Of a stretch of 33,360 nucleotides of DNA, positions 22,463-29,970 are shown in pieces. Under the pieces are notes generated by a model. The model did no database searches and had not been told where the DNA came from. It saw only the letters and a program-made list of their open reading frames with translations. The DNA comes from a virus: IMG/VR virus record IMGVR_UViG_3300044546_001162, positions 1-33,360 of that record. One strand, 5' to 3'. Position 1 is the stretch's first letter; each line of letters begins with the position of its first letter. A program made the position numbers and the translations under genes.

Positions 22463-22558
22463 ACCGTCTCACCGTCGAGATGACAGGCGAGACGGTTACC
22501 ATTTTGCTGACGTCAGCAAATTGGTTGACAGATGTTCCCGAAATCTGTTTCGGGAACA
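22463..22558. promoter_or_regulatory. Three consecutive hairpins between membrane genes and protease genes
   Basis: First, ACCGTCTC/GAGACGGT (22463-22470 with 22489-22496). Second, the perfect palindrome TTTGCTGACGTCAGCAAA (22503-22520). Third, an 11-bp stem TGTTCCCGAAA/TTTCGGGAACA with a TCTG loop (22533-22558). None has a following T run. The 18-bp palindrome could be an operator and the third hairpin a terminator-like or RNA-stability element separating two transcription units. A TTGACA at 22525-22530 has no good -10 partner. Confidence 0.6.
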
Positions 22559-22589
22559 TACCCTAAACCCAAGAGAGGTAAGGTGATCC

Positions 22590-22808
22590 TTGTTCGCAGA
22601 GTTCATGATCTACACAGCTTGTCAGTCCGGCCAGTGTCCAAAGCAGACAGTGTCCACAACAACAACCCAAACCGTGACCGTCACAGAATCGCCAAAAACG
22701 GCTCCTGTGATATTCCTCGCCCCTGAACGACCAAAGAGACGACTGGCACTGCCACGGCTCTTCCAAGGGCCAAAAGTATTCGTGTGTGTGAATGGTGCGT
22801 GCAAATGA
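22590..22808 (+). CDS. Small cysteine-containing protein, possibly exported
   Basis: A 72-residue protein from a TTG start at 22590 with GAGGTAAGGTG upstream; ATG 22605 is an alternative with a weaker site. It has CQSGQC (about 11-16), a Thr/Val-rich stretch and CVNGAC near the C-terminus, flanking a proline- and arginine-rich middle. No signal peptide is convincing. It is the first gene after the hairpin cluster. No family is recognised; a structural or spanin-like role would be speculation. Confidence 0.5.
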   Translation: MFAEFMIYTACQSGQCPKQTVSTTTTQTVTVTESPKTAPVIFLAPERPKRRLALPRLFQGPKVFVCVNGACK

Positions 22809-22993
22809 TCAGCAAGATCATCATCCGCCTGTTGACTCCGATCATCGTGGAGGTGATCCGCGAGCTGCTCTCCAAGCTGGCCAACGGCGAACTGGTGTCT
22901 ATTGACGAGACCAGTGTGAAATCGGCGATGAATCAGCGTGAAGAGTCAATCCAGTCGCAGCTTAAATCTGTTCAATGGGAGGTCGGCCTGTGA
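22805..22993 (+). CDS. Small amphipathic-helix protein
   Basis: A 62-residue protein, coupled on both sides (ATGA before, GTGA after). The N-terminal 25 residues (ISKIIIRLLTPIIVEVIRELL) form a hydrophobic or amphipathic helix, perhaps peripheral to the membrane; the rest is polar and helical. The 3' end supplies the GGAGG site of the next gene. No family is recognised. Confidence 0.55.
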   Translation: MISKIIIRLLTPIIVEVIRELLSKLANGELVSIDETSVKSAMNQREESIQSQLKSVQWEVGL

Positions 22994-23484
22994 TCGGACT
23001 TCTGATCGCAGTTCTACTGGCTCAACAGCCTGTTCCCTCGACTCTGGTTCCGCCAGCAGTCGAGGAACGGGTGGTGTTTAGTCATGCTGGATTTACCTAC
23101 TTTGTGGGCAAGTCAAGCGGTTCTGTCATCGCCATCGAACAGGGTGGTGTTCGACCTGTTCCGCCACCAGTACCAGACGAGGACGGAAAGCCTGAGCCGG
23201 TCAGTGGAATCAAGTGGTTTTCGGTTGTTGTGGATGAATCCAAACCGGAGCAACAAGCATGGCGTACCGATCCAGAGATCCGCAAGTTGCTAGAATCGCG
23301 TGGGATACAGTACAGATCGTACATCGCAGGGGAAGTGGACATAGATCGACTAGGGTTTCAAACAACCGTTGGTCAGATAGGTTTACCGACCGTCATACTT
23401 CAGGATCAGGCAGGAAAGATCGTCAAGTCTACGAGTCCCAAAACCAAGGATGACATCATCAAGCTCGTGGAGGTGATCAAGTGA
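22990..23484 (+). CDS. Exported thioredoxin-fold protein lacking all cysteines
   Basis: A 164-residue protein. GTG 22990 overlaps the previous stop (GTGA) and has GGAGG 7 bases upstream, so it is preferred to ATG 22975. Residues 2-11 (IGLLIAVLLA) are a short hydrophobic signal or anchor, without an obvious positive start. A proline-rich linker (about 54-70) leads to a thioredoxin-like fold: WFSVVVDES, QQAWRTDPEIRKLLESRG, IGLPTVIL with the cis-proline motif at 131-134, and DDIIKLVEVIK. No cysteine exists, so it cannot do thiol chemistry and may be a binding or chaperone module. It is directly coupled to the C1 protease gene. Confidence 0.65.
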   Translation: MIGLLIAVLLAQQPVPSTLVPPAVEERVVFSHAGFTYFVGKSSGSVIAIEQGGVRPVPPPVPDEDGKPEPVSGIKWFSVVVDESKPEQQAWRTDPEIRKLLESRGIQYRSYIAGEVDIDRLGFQTTVGQIGLPTVILQDQAGKIVKSTSPKTKDDIIKLVEVIK

Positions 23485-24272
23485 GCAATCTGCTTGGCTG
23501 GGTGACACCTGACGGCGAGCTGAGATACTTGGGAAGCCATGAATCTACGCTCATGCTGGCCACTGGCAAGCAACTCCCAGACATTCCCGAAAGCGAATGG
23601 CGTGAATTTGACCTGAGAACAGACGAGAAGTATCCGGTCAAAGTAAAAGACCAGAACGGCAAAGGGGCTTGCAATGGCCATGCAGCGGCAAGCAGTTTGG
23701 AAATCGCTCGGTACGTTTCTGGTGCTGCTTATGTCCCTCTTAGCCCTTGGCTTGTGTATGCTGACTTGTGCAATGGTTGGGACGTTGGATCGAATATTGC
23801 AGAAGCTCTTGTCTACCTTGAAAACAAGGGTACGTGCACTGAATCGTTTGTGCCATATGGCGTTATTAATCCTTCAAAGATCTCTGCAACCGCCAGAACT
23901 GATGCACAGCGATTTAAAATCGAAATCGGATATCGGCTGAACACGTTCAGAGATTTATGTATTGCAGCACAGCTCAGAATGCCATTCAACTTTTCTGTCC
24001 CAGTCAACTCTAATTTCAACGTGCTCGACAAAGATGGAGTCCCAGGCAACCGAGCTGGATCCCACAACCATGCTGTAACAGGTGGCATGGGAATGAAGAA
24101 GATGGCCAACAACAAATGGGCGATATTGATGCAGAACTCGTGGGGAACCCGCTGGGGCTGGAATGGATACTGCTGGATCATAGATCGTAATGTGGCCGGA
24201 ACTAGCTGGGATGCTTACTGCGTTAGCGCGACTGTGGCCGACCCAAACAACTTACCTCCAGTGCTTGCATAA
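23481..24272 (+). CDS. Papain-like cysteine protease (C1 family)
   Basis: A 263-residue protein with GTG start overlapping the previous stop and GGAGGTG upstream. The papain fold is clear: oxyanion Gln58 and nucleophile Cys64 in DQNGKGACNGHA, catalytic His197 in NHAVTGGMG, and Asn219 in QNSWGTRWGWNGY. No prodomain or signal peptide is seen, so it would act in the cytoplasm unless released by a holin or carried in the virion. No lysozyme or amidase is recognised elsewhere in this genome. It may therefore attack protein in the host envelope at lysis or entry. A structural protease of the virion is the alternative. Confidence 0.88.
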   Translation: MSNLLGWVTPDGELRYLGSHESTLMLATGKQLPDIPESEWREFDLRTDEKYPVKVKDQNGKGACNGHAAASSLEIARYVSGAAYVPLSPWLVYADLCNGWDVGSNIAEALVYLENKGTCTESFVPYGVINPSKISATARTDAQRFKIEIGYRLNTFRDLCIAAQLRMPFNFSVPVNSNFNVLDKDGVPGNRAGSHNHAVTGGMGMKKMANNKWAILMQNSWGTRWGWNGYCWIIDRNVAGTSWDAYCVSATVADPNNLPPVLA

Positions 24273-24316
24273 ATCGCACATTGAAACGAAAAACACCTAA
24301 GAGCAGGCTCAATGCC

Positions 24317-25192
24317 ATGCCAAGCGGCACGGAGTTGGAGCGTATTGCCCGCCGCATCCTCGCGGAGCTGGGCAACAACGTGGCAAAACCGTGGCTGGCG
24401 ATTTACGACCGGAAGAAAGAAGCCGATCCGTTCACGGCTCCGATTGATATGGCCGCCCAATTTATTCCAGTGATTGAGGCATGGATCGACGAATCAGGCC
24501 GGTCCTTTCTGGTGTCACTTGGCCAACAGGATGCCGACCAATGGTTGGTTCGTGCACCAGAAGTGATTGAGGCCGCACGCAATGCGACTCTGGATCTGTG
24601 CCAGGAGACGATCGAGCAGTTCACGCAGGATACTCTCCGGACTCTGGAAGGCATGCGGGCTGATATCGCAGCATCTATTGAGGCTGGCGAAACGGCTGGA
24701 GAATTGACGAACCGAATCAGCACATGGATCAAGGACAACGCACGATGGCGAGCGCGGCGCATTGCAATCACCGAATCAGCACGAGCCTATAACACAGGCC
24801 TGACAAGTGCTGCTGAGGGGCTGGACTTTGTCACCGGTTGGGAACTGCTCCTTTCCGGTGACGCCTGCCCGATGTGTCAAATGATATTCAGGTTATGCCC
24901 GGTCATTCCAAAGGGCGGAACCTTTGGGACCAACGGTAAGCATAAGACATACAAAGACCTTAAATTTCCACCATTCCACCCTGGTTGCCGGTGCAGTCTC
25001 TTGGAAGTCTTTGAAGACGAGATGCCCAAGAATCTGAAGCCACCTGTCAGGCCGGGTGAGAACGGATACCTACAGCCTTCAGATATCGACTTTGCTGCGG
25101 CTGAAGAGGGCGGATATCTATCGGTTGCAATCGGGAACGCCAAATCATTCACAAAAACAGGCCGGATATTGGAGGCTGATAATGATCACTAA
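24317..25192 (+). CDS. MuF-like head morphogenesis protein
   Basis: A 291-residue protein. The C-terminal half has the Mu gpF / SPP1 gp7 minor head domain: ITESARAYN (151-159), a cysteine pair in SGDACPMC (184, 187) and HPGCRC (221-226), a probable metal site. These proteins sit inside the head near the portal. The N-terminal half is helical. The start at ATG 24317 is chosen over TTG 24281, which lacks a ribosome site; neither is strong. The gene normally follows the portal, but here 6.2 kb of fibre and lysis genes intervene. Confidence 0.82.
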   Translation: MPSGTELERIARRILAELGNNVAKPWLAIYDRKKEADPFTAPIDMAAQFIPVIEAWIDESGRSFLVSLGQQDADQWLVRAPEVIEAARNATLDLCQETIEQFTQDTLRTLEGMRADIAASIEAGETAGELTNRISTWIKDNARWRARRIAITESARAYNTGLTSAAEGLDFVTGWELLLSGDACPMCQMIFRLCPVIPKGGTFGTNGKHKTYKDLKFPPFHPGCRCSLLEVFEDEMPKNLKPPVRPGENGYLQPSDIDFAAAEEGGYLSVAIGNAKSFTKTGRILEADNDH

Positions 25193-25817
25193 ATCGACGG
25201 ATTCCGGCATCACAAAAAGCGATACAGGCGGGTTTGTGGGCTATGCTGCCCGCTTCCTGAACATCGACCGCCAAGGCGATATCATTTTGCCTGGTGCGTT
25301 TCAAAAGTCCATTCAGGACTTCATGGATTCAGGTGGCTTGGTCCTGTCTGACCACGAAAACAAGACCTCTGCTGTGATCGGCACACTAAATGATGCGACT
25401 GAAGACCGGTCTGGTTTGAAAGTGGATGTCACATTTTCAGCCACCAAAGCCGGTCAGGATATTCGCACTCTGCTCCGCGAAAAAGCTGTTCGCAAGATGT
25501 CGATTTCATTTCTGGCGAGACAGCCAGAACGATTGAGCAAAAAGCAGGTCTCAGAGCTTTGGGACCGCTACGGATACAAGCCAAACGCAAGTCAAATCAG
25601 GCTCGCCGAAAAGGGTGCAAACCTGATCAAAGAAGTATCGGAGATTATCGAAGTCTCAGTGGTGCCAATCCCGGCCAACGCTGACGCTTCGATTATCAGC
25701 GTGAAATCGCTATCCGACGATGAAACACCGACCCCGGTGGTGGATGCCAAGCACCTGGTGAAATTGTTTCGCCAGGCGGAATTGGCTGATTCGATATTGA
25801 CCGCCGCCAAGCGGTAA
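25182..25817 (+). CDS. HK97-type prohead protease
   Basis: A 211-residue S78-family protease that cleaves the capsid scaffold during head maturation. Visible motifs are GYAARFLNIDRQGDIILPGAF (20-40), His58 in LSDHE, and the catalytic Ser107 in RKMSISF, then EVSVVPIPANADA near residue 160. The C-terminal 40 residues look like a linker or self-cleaved tail. It overlaps the MuF gene by 11 bases and is followed by the capsid gene, the standard order. Confidence 0.92.
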   Translation: MITKSTDSGITKSDTGGFVGYAARFLNIDRQGDIILPGAFQKSIQDFMDSGGLVLSDHENKTSAVIGTLNDATEDRSGLKVDVTFSATKAGQDIRTLLREKAVRKMSISFLARQPERLSKKQVSELWDRYGYKPNASQIRLAEKGANLIKEVSEIIEVSVVPIPANADASIISVKSLSDDETPTPVVDAKHLVKLFRQAELADSILTAAKR

Positions 25818-25834
25818 ACGAAAGGTTCTTAAAG

Positions 25835-27262
25835 ATGAGTATTGCAAACGAAATCCGCTCTGCGGCATCCATTGCCGAAGACCGCATCGCACTCGCTTCC
25901 AGCGTGATTGCATTGCGTGACGAAATCCTGGCCGCTCCCGACGATGTTCGGGCTGAGAAGTCTGCCGACCTGCAAGCCGCAAACGATCGGCTTGAGGCCT
26001 GTGATAAAGAGTATTATCTGGTCAAGGCTGTTGAAAACGCCAACGCCATGATCGAAAGCCTGTCGGCCAAGCCACAGCGCCCCCAGCCAACCTACAAGGC
26101 GGCCACAATCGACCGTCGCAGTGGTCAGGTTCTTGACGGTGGCGACCTTGCCAGCCTGACAGACACGGAAGCGGTTTCATCTCGCGATTACAGCAAAGCG
26201 TTTGAAGGGCTTCTGGAGGCCCGTGGGAACATCGACCGCGTGAGTAGCCGCAATCATCGCGACATGCTCGAAAGATACGGTAAAGGCGGCGACAGGAACC
26301 TTGGATGGAATGAATTCTTTATTCCTTTCTCCAAGGCCATGACTCTCGCATCGTCCACAAACGGTTCCAATGCTGTCGCCCCAGACTTCCGTTTTGATGT
26401 GATCACGCAACGCTCGGTCACGCCGAAGGCATTGCAACTCTGTCGAGTGATTACGACCAATGTTTCGAGTGTCACGTTCCCGAAAAATACCGACACCAAC
26501 ACGGACAGTGGGCGTGTCGGTACCATCGGCACTAACAATCGTCCAACAAAGGGCGAAAGCCCAACAGCCACGGCGATCGACACCGGTCCGTTCTCGCAGC
26601 TCACCATCACCGCCAAGACCGGCACGATGGTTCAGGATATTTCGGCTGACTTCTTTCAAGATGCGCCGGGAATGTCCAGCTACCTGCAACAAGAGTCGAG
26701 CAAATTGTTCGCCAACCGAATTGATAAGGAAGTCTTTTCGGCGACCACGCTTTCTGACTCACTGGAAGCGATTCTGGCCAACACCGGAATCGGCACCCAG
26801 CTTTCAGGCACATCGGCAAGCCTCGGCACCGATAATGCCAAGGTTTATGACAACATGGCTGATCTCTTTTTCTCGTTCAAGGAGAGCTACGCCAGCAACC
26901 TTTCATGGGTGATGAACCGTGCAACGCATGGCAAGCTGTATAAGGTCAAGGACTCCCAAGGGCTTCCTCTGCTTTCAGCTTTCCAGCAAGGCACATTCTC
27001 CAATTCGCCAAGCTATCAAATGTTCGGTATTCCAGTGAGCTACGTGGAATACATGCCAGCTTCTGGCGCAGCCAATGCCCGCTCGATCCTGATTGGTGAT
27101 TTCCAAGAGTATTACTTGCTCGTTCGTCAAGGCTTCACCGTCATCATTGATGACATGTCGAAGCAAGGTGACAACCTCATCCGGCTGAATTACAAGTACC
27201 GCATCGGCGGTGCTGTTCGAGATGCCAGCGCATTTGCTAGCCTCAAAGAAGCCGTTTCCTGA
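25835..27262 (+). CDS. Major capsid protein, HK97 fold with N-terminal scaffold
   Basis: A 475-residue protein. The first 110 or so residues are charged and helical (scaffolding delta domain), which the upstream protease should remove. The rest follows the HK97 capsid plan: an N-arm, the NGSNAVAPDFRFDVI region, the beta-hinge (VTFPKNTDTN), the helix with QQESSKLFANRIDKEVF, and the C-terminal YYLLVRQGFTVIIDDMSKQGDNLIRL. AAGG lies ahead of the ATG. The strong hairpin at 27280 ends this stretch. Confidence 0.93.
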   Translation: MSIANEIRSAASIAEDRIALASSVIALRDEILAAPDDVRAEKSADLQAANDRLEACDKEYYLVKAVENANAMIESLSAKPQRPQPTYKAATIDRRSGQVLDGGDLASLTDTEAVSSRDYSKAFEGLLEARGNIDRVSSRNHRDMLERYGKGGDRNLGWNEFFIPFSKAMTLASSTNGSNAVAPDFRFDVITQRSVTPKALQLCRVITTNVSSVTFPKNTDTNTDSGRVGTIGTNNRPTKGESPTATAIDTGPFSQLTITAKTGTMVQDISADFFQDAPGMSSYLQQESSKLFANRIDKEVFSATTLSDSLEAILANTGIGTQLSGTSASLGTDNAKVYDNMADLFFSFKESYASNLSWVMNRATHGKLYKVKDSQGLPLLSAFQQGTFSNSPSYQMFGIPVSYVEYMPASGAANARSILIGDFQEYYLLVRQGFTVIIDDMSKQGDNLIRLNYKYRIGGAVRDASAFASLKEAVS

Positions 27263-27279
27263 GTTTGGTTTGTTGGTCA

Positions 27280-27316
27280 ACCCGGCGGGTCCTCCCTGCC
27301 CGCCGGGTCTCATTTT
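27280..27316 (+). terminator. Terminator-like hairpin after the capsid gene
   Basis: A 10-bp GC-rich perfect stem ACCCGGCGGG/CCCGCCGGGT (27280-27289 with 27299-27308), a 9-base loop, then CTCATTTT. The short T tract makes it a plausible intrinsic terminator, probably partial, so that capsid messages exceed those for the tail genes. Confidence 0.75.
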
Positions 27317-27332
27317 AACTTGAGGTAAAACA

Positions 27333-27671
27333 ATGGCCGCATACATATCGCAATCTGAAGCAACCACCTATACCGATGTGATCGGCACCTGGGCGGCATC
27401 TACTGCTGTGGCCTACCTGTCGGCGGCATCGTCATTGATCGACCAATATTGTGCTCGCACTTTCCTGCCTGCTGATTTGACTGCCGATGTGAAATTGGCG
27501 ATCGCGTTAACGGCTGTGCATTTAAAAAACAATGGTCAGAATCCCGGTGTCCTCACCAGCGAACGAATCGGCGATTATTCTGCGACTTATCAGATGGCGA
27601 CCACTGGTGGCGGTCTACCTGCGATGGCCATCCAGATTTTACAACCCTACCGGGTTATGGTGATTGGATGA
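27333..27671 (+). CDS. Head-tail connector (gp6/Ad1-like)
   Basis: A 112-residue helical protein. The opening 'SQSEATTYTDVIGTWAASTAVAYLSAASSLIDQYCARTF' matches the connector-adaptor family that extends the portal ring. It has GAGGT upstream and follows the capsid gene, the expected position. It overlaps the next gene by 4 bases. Confidence 0.72.
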   Translation: MAAYISQSEATTYTDVIGTWAASTAVAYLSAASSLIDQYCARTFLPADLTADVKLAIALTAVHLKNNGQNPGVLTSERIGDYSATYQMATTGGGLPAMAIQILQPYRVMVIG

Positions 27672-28279
27672 TTAACGCGACATTTAAACTTGATTGGCAG
27701 GGTGGTGCATTTGCATCCCGATTACAGGGCGAACTTAGGCAGGCCGTCCAGAAGTCAGCCAGGCTTGTGCGAAGAGCGGCTGTCGATTTATTGAACGTGA
27801 CTGGCAAGGCAGCGACACGCGATTTGAATCGGTCATCGAGCAAGGCTTTTAAGGGTTTAAACAAGACCCAAAAAAATGCCCTGATTCACTCAAACGGAAT
27901 GGCCAAAATTAAGGGTCTGAAAACGATCAAAAGCGTAAAGACCGGTGCATCACTCACAATGGGCGGTTCTCACAATGGGGTCAAGGGGATTTACTGGTAC
28001 GGTTCACCGTTGAACCGTTGGGTGAGTTCCTCTCCGGCTGGATCACCACCTCATAAACAGAGTGGAAATCTTCAGAAGATTAACGTCGAATACAGTCAAG
28101 GTGACTACAAGGCTAGGATTGGTCCACAGCAAGGTTTAAAGTACGCCAGAATCCAAGAACTTGGCGGCAAGGGATTAATCAGACTTCCACCACGGCCTTA
28201 CATGCGACCGGCGTTTGAGTCGCAACAGGAAGCGATCATGTTTCAATTCGCCCTGGCACTTCAGAGGGCTGCGAAATAA
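27668..28279 (+). CDS. HK97 gp10-like neck or tail completion protein
   Basis: A 203-residue basic protein. The C-terminal half has 'SSPAGSPPHKQSGNLQ', 'YARIQELGGKGLIRLPPRPYMRPAFE', the characteristic pattern of the HK97 gp10 family of head-tail joining proteins. The N-terminal 60 residues are helical with many Arg and Lys. It overlaps both neighbours by a few bases. Confidence 0.75.
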   Translation: MINATFKLDWQGGAFASRLQGELRQAVQKSARLVRRAAVDLLNVTGKAATRDLNRSSSKAFKGLNKTQKNALIHSNGMAKIKGLKTIKSVKTGASLTMGGSHNGVKGIYWYGSPLNRWVSSSPAGSPPHKQSGNLQKINVEYSQGDYKARIGPQQGLKYARIQELGGKGLIRLPPRPYMRPAFESQQEAIMFQFALALQRAAK

Positions 28280-28605
28280 TGCAGACGCCACACGTCATCA
28301 ACTACTTCGCAGCCATCGAAACCGTCTCCGCAACGCTCGGAGGGATCAACCGGACCTATCCGGCCACCGGTGTCGCGATGTCCGCGTTCGTGCAATTTCG
28401 GACCGATTCCATTGCGATCGTAAATCAGACGGAAGGCAACAACGTGATGGCTTTAATTTACGTCAACGGTTTATTCGCTGCCAAGGCTTATGACCGGATC
28501 AACTACAACGGCGTCTGGTACGAGGTCATGGCTGTGGTGCCCGGCAATGGGCCGCGTGGTACTCAGTACACTCGCTTAAGTGTGGGAGAGAATGAGCAGA
28601 TATGA
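28279..28605 (+). CDS. Head closure (stopper) protein candidate
   Basis: A 108-residue beta-rich protein. The ending AYDRINYNGVWYEVMAVVPGNGPRGTQYTRLSV resembles the C-terminal part of head-tail stoppers (gp16/Hc-like), and the position among connectors fits. The usual order has the stopper before the gp10-like gene; here they are swapped. No catalytic motif is present. Confidence 0.6.
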   Translation: MQTPHVINYFAAIETVSATLGGINRTYPATGVAMSAFVQFRTDSIAIVNQTEGNNVMALIYVNGLFAAKAYDRINYNGVWYEVMAVVPGNGPRGTQYTRLSVGENEQI

Positions 28606-28976
28606 ATATCTCGAACACAATTCAGGCTATCCGTGCCAAATGGTCGGCAACATTCCCTGACTTGCCCTTGTCGTTTCAACTGGCTCAGGCGAATGCCAAG
28701 CCGCCTTATGTTGTGCTGAGGTTTTCCCGAATCACGCCAAACGAACCCACCACAACCTATCGTGACTGGGAAACAACCGGCACGTTTTACCTGTTCGATG
28801 TTTCCGACACTGCAATCATTGCCAAGGCTCAAACGCTTTCAGATGCCTTTGATCGTGGCGTGATCACAGGCGTAGATTCATCGCTGGTGCAATCGGTCGA
28901 AATTGATGTCAATTACACCGATCAAGGCGCATTGTGGTCCGCCACCGTGCCTGTAGAGTTCCGTTGGACTACCTGA
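28602..28976 (+). CDS. Tail terminator (gpU/Tc1-like)
   Basis: A 124-residue alpha/beta protein. It has the overall order of tail terminator proteins: N-terminal helix (ISNTIQAIRAKWSATF), a strand (PYVVLRFSR), a central WETTGTFYLFDVSD strand, a long helix (AIIAKAQTLSDAFD), and a final strand ending WSATVPVEFRW. Tail terminators cap the tail tube at the head end. Position just before the tail tube gene supports the call. Confidence 0.65.
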   Translation: MNISNTIQAIRAKWSATFPDLPLSFQLAQANAKPPYVVLRFSRITPNEPTTTYRDWETTGTFYLFDVSDTAIIAKAQTLSDAFDRGVITGVDSSLVQSVEIDVNYTDQGALWSATVPVEFRWTT

Positions 28977-29004
28977 CTTCCTTACGATTGAAAGGGCTTG
29001 AATC

Positions 29005-29358
29005 ATGCCATCCACTCCCAAAACCACGTTCTATTCGACCACCGTCACGTTTGGTGGGTCCTCAATTGCAGCCGCTTCCGCAAGCTACACAGACTCGATT
29101 GAATTGGCTGACACTACCACCACTGCTGATGGTGGATACAAGTCGGTCACGCCAACGCTAAAAGATAGGAAGGCCACCGTTACAACTTATGTTGGATCGG
29201 CAAACAGCACACTACCAACCATCGGGGCCAACGGCTCGCTTTCGTGGACCGGTGGCGGGGCTGCGTTTCCAGCCTATGTGGCTGACGTTTCGTACGGTCA
29301 GGCACAGGTCAACGGGGCCATTCCTGTGACAATTACATTTCAGGGGAACGGTAATTGA
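29005..29358 (+). CDS. Small tail tube protein candidate
   Basis: A 117-residue Ser/Thr-rich, beta-rich protein with AAAGGG upstream. It lies between the tail terminator and the gpG/gpGT pair, where the major tail (tube) protein belongs. The sequence shows the alternating beta pattern expected (VTFGGSSIAAAS, ATVTTYVG, SLSWTGGGAAFPAYVADVSYG, IPVTITFQG). It is small for a tail tube protein and the family cannot be named with certainty. Confidence 0.6.
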   Translation: MPSTPKTTFYSTTVTFGGSSIAAASASYTDSIELADTTTTADGGYKSVTPTLKDRKATVTTYVGSANSTLPTIGANGSLSWTGGGAAFPAYVADVSYGQAQVNGAIPVTITFQGNGN

Positions 29359-29361
29359 TTT

Positions 29362-29871
29362 ATGGCTAATCCTGCAAAGATCGCGAATCCTGTCCTCACT
29401 CGCGATTTCAACGGCACGCCTTACAGGGTGGGGAAACTCACCCTAGGTGCCGCCCTTGAAATCGAATCGTATTTATCCGAACTGAAAACGCCGTATGAAA
29501 TCCTTCAAGATTCCAAGGCGCTGGAACAGATCGGCAAGGAACTTGCTGATCAGCTTGTTTCCAAGGCACTTCAAGAGACTCACTTCTGGCCACCGGATGC
29601 AATCACCGCACTGTGTACCCAAAAGTTCCTCGTGAAAGCCGATTTCGGAATTGCATTCCTATCGGCAGTTTTGCGGCACTACAACCCGCACTTACAGCCG
29701 GATGAAATCTTGGCGATTGCCAAGAACGCCACCACAACCGATGTGGTCGAGATGCAATTGATTGCATTTGGAGCGAATGAAACCGACCCAAAAGACGAGA
29801 ACGCCGCAGGTCAGCCGACGATGGCGGACCTCGCGAGCGAACCGATTGGAGTCGCATCATCGCCTATATGA
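29362..29871 (+). CDS. Tail assembly chaperone, short form (gpG-like)
   Basis: A 169-residue mostly helical acidic protein, placed between tail tube and tape measure genes. This is the lambda gpG position. Family-like parts include 'FNGTPYRVGKLTLGAALEIESYL' and a helical middle. gpG and its frameshifted form gpGT coat the tape measure during tail assembly and are absent from the finished tail. The heptamer C_CCA_AAA lies in phase at 29787-29793, 78 bases before the stop codon. AGGGGAA precedes the ATG. Confidence 0.82.
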   Translation: MANPAKIANPVLTRDFNGTPYRVGKLTLGAALEIESYLSELKTPYEILQDSKALEQIGKELADQLVSKALQETHFWPPDAITALCTQKFLVKADFGIAFLSAVLRHYNPHLQPDEILAIAKNATTTDVVEMQLIAFGANETDPKDENAAGQPTMADLASEPIGVASSPI

Positions 29872-29969
29872 TGAGCGAAATGCACGTCGGCTATAAAGAC
29901 CTGATGGATATGCCTGTGACGGCACTGTTTGAGATTATGGACGGTGCCTCACGCAATCGGGGGAATTGA
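29362..29969 (+). CDS. Tail assembly chaperone, -1 frameshift product (gpGT-like)
   Basis: Slippage back one base on C_CCA_AAA (29787-29793) moves the ribosome to a frame that stays open to TGA 29967-29969, adding 58 residues to 144 for a total of 202. The extension (DWSRIIAYMMSEMHVGYKDL and on to FEIMDGASRNRGN) is helical and of the T-domain type, and the frame ends 1 base before the tape measure start. All of this matches the conserved gpG/gpGT arrangement. Without the shift this stretch (29872-29970) would hold no gene. Confidence 0.82.
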
Positions 29970-29970
29970 T

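Noticed and set aside
26177-26692. A 171-residue minus-strand gene
   Set aside because: It lies wholly inside the capsid gene on the other strand and has no ribosome site or family resemblance; a shadow frame.
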